Origin: UBA724 sp964008075
GTDB lineage: Bacteria; Bacteroidota; Bacteroidia; Flavobacteriales; Flavobacteriaceae
Length of the DNA stretch: 14,991 nt
Assembly (NCBI GenBank): GCA_964008075.1
Contig: CAXGAP010000031.1
Span: forward strand, 1-14,991
Reading direction: 5' to 3'
This document shows positions 1 through 7,547 of this stretch, piece after piece. A model generated the notes under the pieces. That model worked only from the letters and a program-made list of their open reading frames with translations. It was not told where the DNA came from and ran no database searches. How positions within the stretch are numbered: the stretch's first letter is position 1; every line of letters begins with the position of its first letter. The translations under genes were made by a program, and so were the position numbers.

Positions 1-1
1 A

Positions 2-337
2 CTCCCCTTTGAAACCCCATATCAAGTTCGTGCAAGAGGGAAAAACCTTGTGTTGTTAACAGAAAATAAACTTGAAATCAACAGTCGCCTTTTGGAACTC
101 GATTTTGGGATATACGGAAACCCATCGATTCATGTGGTCAACAACCGTACCTTCATCAGTTTGGTTGATGAGCAAGAAGAAAAGGTTTATGTATTTGATC
201 GAAAAGGAAACCTACTTCCGCATTTTCCAATTTATGGGGCTGGTCCAGTAACCGTGGATAGTGACCGAAAAGGAAATGTATTTTTGGCTACAACTGGCGA
301 AAATAACAGTTTGGTTGTGTATCAGATTCCACAATAA
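2..337 (+). CDS. C-terminal fragment of an unidentified repeat (beta-propeller-like) protein
   Basis: The frame is open from the window edge (base 2) to TAA at 335-337, so this is the 3' end of a longer gene. The ATG-like TTG at 50 is internal, since the coding frame continues upstream of it. About 111 residues are visible. The sequence has short beta-strand units with turns, such as VYVFDRKGNLLP, a GPVTVDSDRKGNVFLAT unit, and a final strand VVYQIPQ. This resembles the closing blades of WD40/PQQ/NHL-type propellers or of large flavobacterial repeat proteins. No catalytic motif is visible and I cannot name the family. The stop lies only 12 bases from the lipB stop on the opposite strand. Its function is unknown; a structural or surface role would be a guess. 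Confidence 0.6.
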   Translation, partial: LPFETPYQVRARGKNLVLLTENKLEINSRLLELDFGIYGNPSIHVVNNRTFISLVDEQEEKVYVFDRKGNLLPHFPIYGAGPVTVDSDRKGNVFLATTGENNSLVVYQIPQ

Positions 338-349
338 CATCCCATTTGA

Positions 350-1048
350 TTAGCTCACCAAAGTGGCATCAAACTGCTTCTCAAAGTGATGCGTGATGCG
401 TTTTTTGACTTCTTCAAGTGACACTTCTTTTTTCAACTCTTCAGCCATTGAAGTCACTTGCTTGCCATGAATCCCGCAGGGAACAATGTGATCGAAATGA
501 GATAGATCGGTATTGACATTCAAAGAAAACCCATGCATGGTAACCCAACGGCTTGCCCGAATCCCCATGGCGCATATTTTTCTAGCAAAAGGGGTGTCGA
601 TATCTAGCCAGACACCTGTTTCCCCTTTACTTCGCGTGGCTACGATACTAAAGTCAGCTAGGGTATCAATAATAACTTGCTCCAAAAATCGCAAATACTT
701 ATGAATATCAGTAAAAAAATGGTCCAAATCGAGTATAGGATAACCAACGATTTGACCAGGTCCGTGATAGGTTATATCTCCTCCACGATCGATTTTAAAA
801 AACGAAATTCCTTGTGATTCGAGTTCAGCTTTGCTTGTCAACAAATGATCTGTCAAGCCACTTTTTCCCAAAGTAATGACGGGAGTATGCTCAACAAGTA
901 GTAAATAGTTTTGAGTAGGCTTGGTGGTTTGATTTCTGCGATTGTATATTTTAGTATCAATCGTTTGTTGAAACAAATCGTGTTGCAAATCCCAAACTGT
1001 TTGGTAATCCAAAAAACCCAAATCACGAATTTCTATTTCTTTTTTCAT
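350..1048 (-). CDS. lipB: Octanoyl-[acyl carrier protein]:protein N-octanoyltransferase LipB
   Basis: LipB moves the octanoyl group from octanoyl-ACP to the lipoyl domains of enzymes such as pyruvate dehydrogenase; LipA then inserts sulfur. The 232-residue protein has the family signatures in order: LVEHTPVITLGKSG near residues 50-65, RGGDITYHGPGQIVGYP near 88-104, ARKICAMGIRASRWVTMHG near 155-173 and PCGIHGK near 190-196. The catalytic pair is Lys157 and Cys191, 34 residues apart as in Mycobacterium tuberculosis LipB (Lys142/Cys176). I chose ATG at 1048 because the ORF can extend three codons to a TTG (1057), but homologues begin at the MKKEIEI position and a promoter element sits at 1055-1062. 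It is transcribed divergently from lysS. Identification is secure. Confidence 0.97.
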   Translation of the reverse strand: MKKEIEIRDLGFLDYQTVWDLQHDLFQQTIDTKIYNRRNQTTKPTQNYLLLVEHTPVITLGKSGLTDHLLTSKAELESQGISFFKIDRGGDITYHGPGQIVGYPILDLDHFFTDIHKYLRFLEQVIIDTLADFSIVATRSKGETGVWLDIDTPFARKICAMGIRASRWVTMHGFSLNVNTDLSHFDHIVPCGIHGKQVTSMAEELKKEVSLEEVKKRITHHFEKQFDATLVS

Positions 1049-1054
1049 ATATGT

Positions 1055-1083
1055 CAAAAATAAATTTGACTTGACAACATCAA
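1055..1083 (-). promoter_or_regulatory. Predicted lipB promoter (Bacteroidota type)
   Basis: On the minus strand TTG (1083-1081) is followed after 18 bases by TATTTTTG (1062-1055), matching the Bacteroidota consensus TTG-N17-23-TAnnTTTG. The -7 element ends six bases before the lipB ATG, so transcription would begin at or very near the start codon. This is a motif match only. Confidence 0.5.
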
Positions 1084-1237
1084 TGATATCATCGAAAGTG
1101 CAAAATACGTAAAAAACAGAATTTCAGCAGCACATATTATTCATGTTTTAATCTCTTTTAAATGAGTAAAAGCTTGCGTCTGTATACTGTTTCATTACAA
1201 AACCAAGATCAAATTCACTGAATTCGTTATGCATGAT

Positions 1238-1245
1238 TATCTTTG
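1238..1245 (+). promoter_or_regulatory. Predicted lysS -7 promoter element TATCTTTG
   Basis: TATCTTTG followed by C is an exact match to TAnnTTTG. A CTG lies 17 bases upstream (1218-1220) where TTG is expected, so the -33 box is imperfect. A start site around 1250 would lie downstream of the ATG at 1229 and about a dozen bases before the TTG at 1262. This supports the later lysS start. Confidence 0.55.
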
Positions 1246-1261
1246 CACAAAAGAATTCATC

Positions 1262-2953
1262 TTGGAAAGATCCGAGCAAGAGCTTATCAGAAGGGAGAAG
1301 TTAAAACAACTTCGTGGACTTGGAATAGACCCATACCCTGCCACTGCATTTTCTACCAACGCAAATAGTGAATCGATTATCAATGAATTTGTTGAGGGAA
1401 AACAAGTCACAATAGCAGGAAGGTTGATGTCTCGTAGAATACAGGGAAAGGCGAGTTTTGCAGAACTACAAGACTCAAAAGGACGTATACAAGTTTATTT
1501 CAATCGTGATATTCTTTGTTCAGAAGAGGACAAAACAATGTACAACGATGTTTATAAGAAGCTCTTAGACATAGGCGATATTATTGGGCTAACTGGAACT
1601 TTGTTTACTACCCAAGTAGGTGAAAAAACAGTGCAAGTGGAGTCTCTTCATGTATTGAGCAAGTCCCTTCGCCCATTGCCATTGCCAAAAACAGATGTGG
1701 ATGGAAACACTTATGATTCTTTTTCAGACCCTGAGCAAAGATATCGCATGCGATATGTTGATTTGATTGTCAATCCTGATGTGAAAGACACTTTTCTCAA
1801 ACGAACAAAAATCACAAATACCATTCGTTCTTTCTTTAATGCAAAAGGGTATATAGAGGTGGAAACTCCTATACTCCAGCCCATTCCTGGTGGTGCTGCG
1901 GCACGTCCGTTTGTTACCCATCACAATGCGCTAAACATTCCACTCTACCTACGAATTGCGAACGAATTGTATTTAAAACGCCTTATTGTTGGGGGGCTTG
2001 ATGGCGTTTATGAATTTGCCAAAGACTTCCGCAACGAAGGTATGGACAGAACACACAACCCCGAGTTTACTGTCATGGAACTTTATGTCGCCTATAAAGA
2101 TTACCACTGGATGATGGAAACAACAGAGTCATTACTCGAACAAGTTGCCATCGAGACACACAACACTACAAAAGTGAAGGTTGGTGATAAGACTATTGAT
2201 TTCAAATCGCCCTATCCTCGTGTCCCTATACTTGAAGCGATTCAGAAGCATACTGACATCGACGTAAATGGGATGAGTGAAGAAGAATTGAGAGCAACAG
2301 CAATTGGGCTTGACATTGAAGTTGATGATAGTATGGGTGTTGGCAAGCTCATTGACGAGATTTTTGGTACCTGTTGTGAGCATCATTATGTGCAGCCAAC
2401 TTTTATCACTGATTACCCCAAAGAGATGAGCCCTTTAACCAAAGTTCATCGAGACAAACCAGGGTTGACAGAACGTTTTGAGCTCTTGGTTAATGGAAAA
2501 GAACTTGCCAATGCATACTCTGAACTAAACGATCCAATCGATCAGTTGGAACGCTTTGAGGATCAGCTTAAACTTTCTGAAAAAGGAGATGATGAAGCGA
2601 TGTTTATCGATCATGATTTTATTCGCGCACTAGAGTATGGTATGCCACCAACATCAGGAATTGGGATTGGTATAGATCGCTTAGTTATGTTGATGACTGA
2701 TAATAGCTCGATCCAAGAAGTTTTATTTTTCCCTCAAATGCGTTCAGAGGTCAAAGGGCCAACATTGACTGAAGAAGAAAAAGCTGTGTTTAGTATCCTA
2801 AAAAAACAACACCCAGTGCTGTTAAATGAATTGAAAGAGAGTGCTGGGCTCAGCAATAAAAAATGGGATAAAGCAATCAAGGGACTTAGCACTCAACAAT
2901 TGGCAAAAGTGACCAAAACAGAAGATGGGCTTTTTGTTAATTTACTAGAGTAA
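1262..2953 (+). CDS. lysS: Lysyl-tRNA synthetase, class II (LysS)
   Basis: LysS charges tRNA-Lys with lysine using ATP. From the TTG start the protein is 563 residues. It has an N-terminal OB-fold anticodon-binding domain (GRLMSRRIQGKASFAELQD region), then the class IIc catalytic core with motif 2 (FRNEGMDRTHNPEF, from about residue 256) and motif 3 (GIGIGIDR, 466-473). A C-terminal tail of about 70 residues after the catalytic core looks like the winged-helix-type extension of Bacteroidota LysS. The frame is open to ATG at 1229, but homologues begin at the SEQE(L/I)IRREKL segment. TTG at 1262 aligns with their first Met, and the first 11 codons overlap a promoter element. It is followed after 65 bases by the metalloprotease gene, and that gap shows only a weak hairpin. 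Confidence 0.96.
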   Translation: MERSEQELIRREKLKQLRGLGIDPYPATAFSTNANSESIINEFVEGKQVTIAGRLMSRRIQGKASFAELQDSKGRIQVYFNRDILCSEEDKTMYNDVYKKLLDIGDIIGLTGTLFTTQVGEKTVQVESLHVLSKSLRPLPLPKTDVDGNTYDSFSDPEQRYRMRYVDLIVNPDVKDTFLKRTKITNTIRSFFNAKGYIEVETPILQPIPGGAAARPFVTHHNALNIPLYLRIANELYLKRLIVGGLDGVYEFAKDFRNEGMDRTHNPEFTVMELYVAYKDYHWMMETTESLLEQVAIETHNTTKVKVGDKTIDFKSPYPRVPILEAIQKHTDIDVNGMSEEELRATAIGLDIEVDDSMGVGKLIDEIFGTCCEHHYVQPTFITDYPKEMSPLTKVHRDKPGLTERFELLVNGKELANAYSELNDPIDQLERFEDQLKLSEKGDDEAMFIDHDFIRALEYGMPPTSGIGIGIDRLVMLMTDNSSIQEVLFFPQMRSEVKGPTLTEEEKAVFSILKKQHPVLLNELKESAGLSNKKWDKAIKGLSTQQLAKVTKTEDGLFVNLLE

Positions 2954-3018
2954 ATTTCCCTTTTAGTTTTAAAAGCTTACTTTTAAAGTTCTTTTTTCTC
3001 AATATCAAAAAATATTAT

Positions 3019-5499
3019 ATGAAAATCAGACTCATATTGCTGTGTTTATCAATCTTCTTTATTGGTCAATTGAACGCCCAAGACATTGAAAAGAGTGAAA
3101 ATAGCAAAGATGAAAAATCATCAGAGGAAAAAAAGAAAGATACCAAAGAAATAAACTATGAGGATATCATCACTGATGAGTCAATTACAGATAAAGGTTT
3201 GTTCGACGTTCATAAGCTTGATGATAATTACTATTATGAAATTCCCGACAGTTTGTTTGGTCGTGAAATGCTCGTAGTCACACGAATTGCCAAAACAGCT
3301 AGTGGTATCGGATTTGGTGGTGGTAAGCAAAACACACAGGTGCTGCGCTGGGAAAAAAGATCTAAGAGGGTTTTACTTCGGGTGGTTTCGCACCAGGTCA
3401 TCGCTGCCGATTCTCTACCAATTCATGAAGCGGTGGTCAATTCAAATTTTGAACCAATCCTTTATAGTTTTGATATAAAAACGATTGGAAAAGATTCAAC
3501 TTCCACAGTTATTCAAGTAAACAAATTCCTAGAAAGCGATGTCAAAGCTATTGGCTTTCCTACCTCTAGAAGGAAAACGTATAAAATCAGTAGCTTGGAT
3601 AAAACACGTTCCTTTATAGAAAGCATAAAAAGCTATCCGCTCAATGTTGAGATGCGTCATGTTAAAACCTATAATTCATCTGAACCCCCTTCAAATGCCA
3701 GTACAGGATCGATTAGTTTGGAAATGAATAACTCCATGATTTTGCTGCCAAAAGAGCAGATGAAACGACGTTATTTCGATGAACGAGTTGGGTGGTTTTC
3801 ACGTGGGCAGGTAGATTATGGCCTTGATGTACAAGAGAGTAAAACAATTCGCTATCTCGATCGTTGGCGATTGGAAATTGCACCTGAGGATATAGAAAAG
3901 TTTGAGCTTGGTGAACTTGTCGAGCCTATTAAGCCAATTGTATATTACATCGATAGGGCAACACCAAAAAAATGGAGAAAATATATCAAGCAAGGTATTG
4001 AAGATTGGCAGATTGCTTTTGAAGCAGCTGGCTTTAAAAATGCAATTCTGGCAAAAGATCCACCAACAGCCGAAGAAGATCCAGATTGGAGTCCAGAGGA
4101 TGTACGCTACTCTGTTGTGCGTTATTTAGCATCGCCCATTCCAAATGCCAATGGTCCGCACGTAAGTGATCCGAGGTCTGGAGAAATTCTCGAATCAGAT
4201 ATCAATTGGTATCACAATGTAATGACCTTGTTACGTAATTGGTTTTTTGTTCAAACTGCAGCAATCAATCCAGAGGCACAAGGGGTTGCCTTTAAGGATG
4301 AAATCATGGGTAGATTGATACGATTTGTGTCTGCTCACGAGGTTGGTCATACGATTGGTCTTCCTCACAACATGGGAAGTAGTTTTGCCTACCCCGTTGA
4401 CTCTTTACGATCCATTTCATTTACCCAAAAATATAGCACTGCTCCATCAATAATGGATTATGCCCGTTTTAATTATGTTGCTCAACCTGGTGATGGCGAT
4501 GTTTCATTGATGCCAAATATAGGCCCTTATGATATCCATGCGGTGCGTTGGGGATATCGACCCATCCCCTCTGTTGAGAAAGCAGAAGATGAAAAGCCTA
4601 TCCTTGACCAATGGATTCTTGACAAAGATGATGACCCAATGTATCGATTTGGGCGACAACAATTTGGAGTTGTAGACCCTAGTTCTCAAACTGAAGATCT
4701 TGGAGATGATGCAATAAAGGCCAGTGCTTATGGTATTGCAAATCTTAAACGCATCGTCCCAAAACTAATCGAATGGACAGCAGAGGATGGGAAAACCTAC
4801 GACGATTTAGAGATTTTATATGGACAAGTTTACAGTCAATTCAATCGTTATATGGGGCATGTAACATCTAATATTGGTGGAGTTTATGAATATTACAAAA
4901 CCTATGACCAAGATGGTGCGGTTTATACCCATGTTTCAAAAAGTCATCAGCAAAACTGTTTATCATTTTTACACCAAGAGCTTTTTCAAACACCAGCTTG
5001 GTTGTTAGATGATGAGATCTTAAACAAGATTGATTTTGCAGGTGCTGTTGATCGAATTCGCCGAACCCAAACCAGAATCATCAATAGCATCCTTGACTTT
5101 GGTCGTATGGCAAGAATGATAGAAAATGAGGCCTTACATGGCGCCCAAGCATACGCCCTTGTCAGTATGATGAATGACTTGCAAGATGGTTTGTGGTCTG
5201 AACTCTCAAAAGGGAGTAAAATTGATACTTATCGTCGAAACCTTCAACGTGCATACATTGATCGTTTATCATATCTGATGACAGAAAGCCAAACCCCGGC
5301 AACTGGCTGGGCACGAACGTATGGAAATCAAACCAGAGTAATGGTCAGTCAGTCTGATATTCGATCTGTTGCTAGAGGACAACTCAACAAGCTGAAAAAA
5401 GACATTGAAAAAGGTGTTAAGCGCATTTCTGATACAAACACCAAATATCATCTGCAAGATACAATCTCGCGCATAAATATCATTTTAGACGACGATTAA
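3019..5499 (+). CDS. Exported zinc-dependent metalloprotease, DUF5117/DUF4953 (Met-zincin) type
   Basis: This 826-residue protein has a clear signal peptide (KIR n-region, hydrophobic core, likely cleavage after LNA at residue 20). A Lys/Glu/Ser-rich linker of about 30 residues follows. Next comes a DUF5118/DUF5117-like region (about 45-310; PDSLFGREMLVVTRIAKT is typical). The catalytic domain carries HEVGHTIGLPHN, giving zinc ligands His440, His444 and His450 with Glu441 as general base. A probable Met-turn SIMDYAR places Met479. The DUF4953-like remainder runs to the end. Such proteins are common in Bacteroidota and are expected in the periplasm or on the surface; no substrate is established to my knowledge. 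There is no sorting-domain tail (no C-terminal T9SS type A signature). Its TAA directly abuts the hemL stop codon on the other strand. Confidence 0.92.
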   Translation: MKIRLILLCLSIFFIGQLNAQDIEKSENSKDEKSSEEKKKDTKEINYEDIITDESITDKGLFDVHKLDDNYYYEIPDSLFGREMLVVTRIAKTASGIGFGGGKQNTQVLRWEKRSKRVLLRVVSHQVIAADSLPIHEAVVNSNFEPILYSFDIKTIGKDSTSTVIQVNKFLESDVKAIGFPTSRRKTYKISSLDKTRSFIESIKSYPLNVEMRHVKTYNSSEPPSNASTGSISLEMNNSMILLPKEQMKRRYFDERVGWFSRGQVDYGLDVQESKTIRYLDRWRLEIAPEDIEKFELGELVEPIKPIVYYIDRATPKKWRKYIKQGIEDWQIAFEAAGFKNAILAKDPPTAEEDPDWSPEDVRYSVVRYLASPIPNANGPHVSDPRSGEILESDINWYHNVMTLLRNWFFVQTAAINPEAQGVAFKDEIMGRLIRFVSAHEVGHTIGLPHNMGSSFAYPVDSLRSISFTQKYSTAPSIMDYARFNYVAQPGDGDVSLMPNIGPYDIHAVRWGYRPIPSVEKAEDEKPILDQWILDKDDDPMYRFGRQQFGVVDPSSQTEDLGDDAIKASAYGIANLKRIVPKLIEWTAEDGKTYDDLEILYGQVYSQFNRYMGHVTSNIGGVYEYYKTYDQDGAVYTHVSKSHQQNCLSFLHQELFQTPAWLLDDEILNKIDFAGAVDRIRRTQTRIINSILDFGRMARMIENEALHGAQAYALVSMMNDLQDGLWSELSKGSKIDTYRRNLQRAYIDRLSYLMTESQTPATGWARTYGNQTRVMVSQSDIRSVARGQLNKLKKDIEKGVKRISDTNTKYHLQDTISRINIILDDD

Positions 5500-6786
5500 T
5501 CAGAGTTCTTTGAGGGTTTCTGAAAAGGCTTGTAGCGTCGTGTCGATGTCTTCGTAGGATATAGCATCGTTTAAGAAATAGCTTTCAAAGGCACTTGGCG
5601 GTAAGTAAACGCCACGCTTCAGCATTCCATGAAAGTACTTGGTAAATCTCTTGTTATTGCCTTTAGCTGCTGAAGTAAAGTCCTTGACAGCTGTTTCAGT
5701 AAAATGCAAGGATATCATAGACCCCAAGCGATTGATTTGATAAGCAACTCTACTTTTAGAAAGAATATTATTCATTCCCTCATGCAAATAAGCTGTTTTA
5801 TCTGCGAGACTGTCAAACACATCTAGCTGACTGTCCAAAGCTGTTAACATTGCCAATCCGGCTGCCATCGCAAGGGGATTTCCACTCAAAGTGCCTGCTT
5901 GATAAACAGGTCCTTCAGGTGCCAAAAAATTCATGATTTCTTCTCTTGCTGCAAAGGCACCAACTGGAAGACCACCACCAATCACCTTTCCAAAAGTAAC
6001 GATGTCGGCATCCACACCAAGAAGTTGTTGTGCACCACCAGCAGCCAATCGAAATCCAGTCATCACTTCATCAAAAATGAGTAAGGCATCGTTCTGATCG
6101 CATAAATATCGAATACCCTCCAAAAATCCAGGTTCTGGTGGAATACATCCCATGTTACCCGCTACAGGCTCAATAATCACTGCTGCAATCTCACCTTCGT
6201 TTGCCTCAAAAAGTCGAGTCACATTATCAATGTCATTATAAATTGCTAATAATGTATCTTTTGCTGTGCCTTGAGTCACACCAGGAGAGTTTGGGCTTCC
6301 AAAAGTCACAGCACCACTGCCTGCCTGAATGAGAAAAGCATCAGAATGACCATGATAACAACCCGAAAATTTGATGATTTTTTCACGATTGGTATATCCA
6401 CGAGCAAGTCGCACAGCACTCATGCACGCTTCTGTTCCAGAATTTACAAATCGAATTTTATCAATGTTAGGTGCCATAGTAGTGGCCAGTTCAGCGATCT
6501 TGGTTTCAAGCGCAGTAGGAATTCCATATGAAGTTCCTTTGTCAGCTTGATTTTGCACTGCCTCCACCACTGGTTTGTAGCCATGCCCCAAAATCAAAGG
6601 CCCCCACGATGAGATGAAATCGATATAGCGATGATCATCTTCATCAAATAAGTATGCTCCTTTTGCTTCTTTGATAAAAATCGGAGTACCCCCAACTGCC
6701 TTGAAAGCTCGAACTGGAGAATTGACCCCTCCTGGAATCACTTTTTTTGCTTGCGCAAACAAAGCACTACTTCGCTTGTACCTCAT
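5500..6786 (-). CDS. hemL: Glutamate-1-semialdehyde 2,1-aminomutase (HemL)
   Basis: HemL converts glutamate-1-semialdehyde to 5-aminolevulinate, the precursor of heme and other tetrapyrroles, in the C5 pathway. At 428 residues it is full length for this PLP-dependent class III aminotransferase fold. The start (RSSALF..AKKVIPGGVNSPVRAF) is diagnostic. NSGTEACMSAVRLARG forms the phosphate-binding turn, DEVMTGFR carries the cofactor-nitrogen Asp, and Lys267 in TFGKVIGGGLPVGAF forms the Schiff base (equivalent to E. coli Lys265). The ATG overlaps the stop of the upstream glucosaminidase gene as ATGA (6783-6786), so the two are probably co-transcribed and translationally coupled. The stop is immediately adjacent to that of the convergent metalloprotease gene. 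Confidence 0.98.
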   Translation of the reverse strand: MRYKRSSALFAQAKKVIPGGVNSPVRAFKAVGGTPIFIKEAKGAYLFDEDDHRYIDFISSWGPLILGHGYKPVVEAVQNQADKGTSYGIPTALETKIAELATTMAPNIDKIRFVNSGTEACMSAVRLARGYTNREKIIKFSGCYHGHSDAFLIQAGSGAVTFGSPNSPGVTQGTAKDTLLAIYNDIDNVTRLFEANEGEIAAVIIEPVAGNMGCIPPEPGFLEGIRYLCDQNDALLIFDEVMTGFRLAAGGAQQLLGVDADIVTFGKVIGGGLPVGAFAAREEIMNFLAPEGPVYQAGTLSGNPLAMAAGLAMLTALDSQLDVFDSLADKTAYLHEGMNNILSKSRVAYQINRLGSMISLHFTETAVKDFTSAAKGNNKRFTKYFHGMLKRGVYLPPSAFESYFLNDAISYEDIDTTLQAFSETLKEL

Positions 6787-7547
6787 TTTTCTAATCGTAA
6801 TTGTTGACCAATCTGAATATCATTAGACTTCAAATCGTTTATTTTTTTGAGTTTTGCGACTGATATATTGTATCGCTTTGACAATCCGTAAAGTGTATCG
6901 CCTATTTGTACAATATGCATCCTATCCTCTCGATTACTGAACTCTGGCAAAACTTTAGAATTATCATATTTCCATAAGTTTAGACGTTCGATAAGCCCAA
7001 TCAATTTATCTGCATAAGCTGGATCAGTGGCATAACCTGCTTTTTTCAATCCTTTTGCCCAAGCTTTATAATCTGTTTTTTTAAAACGAAATAAACTCGC
7101 ATATCGCTCGCGCTCGACCAAAAAAAGCGAGTGGTCACGATAGGATTCTTTAGGGTCCTTATAGGCCCGAAAGCATTCGCCAGGTGCATCATCATCATGG
7201 TACACTTTTTTACCTCTCCACTCACGTTTACATTTAATACCAAAGTGATTGTTTGACTTCTTGGCTAGCGTACCTTGTCCAAACTGCGATTCTAACAAGC
7301 CTTGCGCCAAAGTAATGCTTGCTGGAATTTTATAGCGACGCATTTCCTCTTGTGCAATACTGGCATATTGTTGGATGTAATGTATTGCTGGATCTGAGGA
7401 ATAGACAACCTCTATATCTTTATTGTTTTTTGTCTTTTTTTTGGGTTTTTCTAGCGACGTAATCGTTTGTTCATTCATTGATGCATCGGCATAATACAAC
7501 TGTTTTTTACTGCCGCATGATGCTAAAAAGATGAGCATGGCCAGCAC
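6783..7547 (-). CDS. Peptidoglycan hydrolase: GH73 N-acetylglucosaminidase with C-terminal LysM, probable lipoprotein
   Basis: Numbering here is from the longest frame (ATG at 7643, 286 residues). A lipobox-like LIFLASC with Cys43 is followed by a Lys-rich linker. The GH73 glucosaminidase domain spans about 88-225: IPASITLAQGLLESQFGQGTLA with probable catalytic Glu118, then NNHFGIKC and GYATDPAYADKLIGLIE. A LysM repeat (IVQIGDTLYGLSKRYNIS...IGQQL) occupies 242-286. It should cut glycan strands of peptidoglycan from the periplasm. The start is uncertain. ATG 7643 would overlap the ACC-deaminase-like gene by 121 bases. GTG 7547 (chosen) or ATG 7538 reduce this to 25 or 16 but give a very short, uncharged n-region. 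An ATT at 7571 would give the best signal peptide. The stop overlaps the hemL start. Confidence 0.9.
   Translation of the reverse strand: MLAMLIFLASCGSKKQLYYADASMNEQTITSLEKPKKKTKNNKDIEVVYSSDPAIHYIQQYASIAQEEMRRYKIPASITLAQGLLESQFGQGTLAKKSNNHFGIKCKREWRGKKVYHDDDAPGECFRAYKDPKESYRDHSLFLVERERYASLFRFKKTDYKAWAKGLKKAGYATDPAYADKLIGLIERLNLWKYDNSKVLPEFSNREDRMHIVQIGDTLYGLSKRYNISVAKLKKINDLKSNDIQIGQQLRLEK

Noticed and set aside
1162..1221. A 19-codon ATG frame upstream of lysS (MSKSLRLYTVS...), possibly a leader peptide
   Set aside because: It lies upstream of the predicted lysS transcript start, has no lysine-codon run or attenuator structure after it, and is short enough to occur by chance.
2961..2990. 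Hairpin-like CTTTTA/TAAAAG and a T-rich run after lysS as a terminator
   Set aside because: The stem is only six A/T-rich pairs with no GC core, so I do not call it an intrinsic terminator.
6271..6531. 86-residue plus-strand frame opposite hemL
   Set aside because: It is antisense to the conserved hemL core, with no independent motif or promoter.
7421..7452. T-rich low-complexity stretch as a possible regulatory tract
   Set aside because: On the minus strand it simply encodes the lysine-rich linker after the lipobox of the glucosaminidase.
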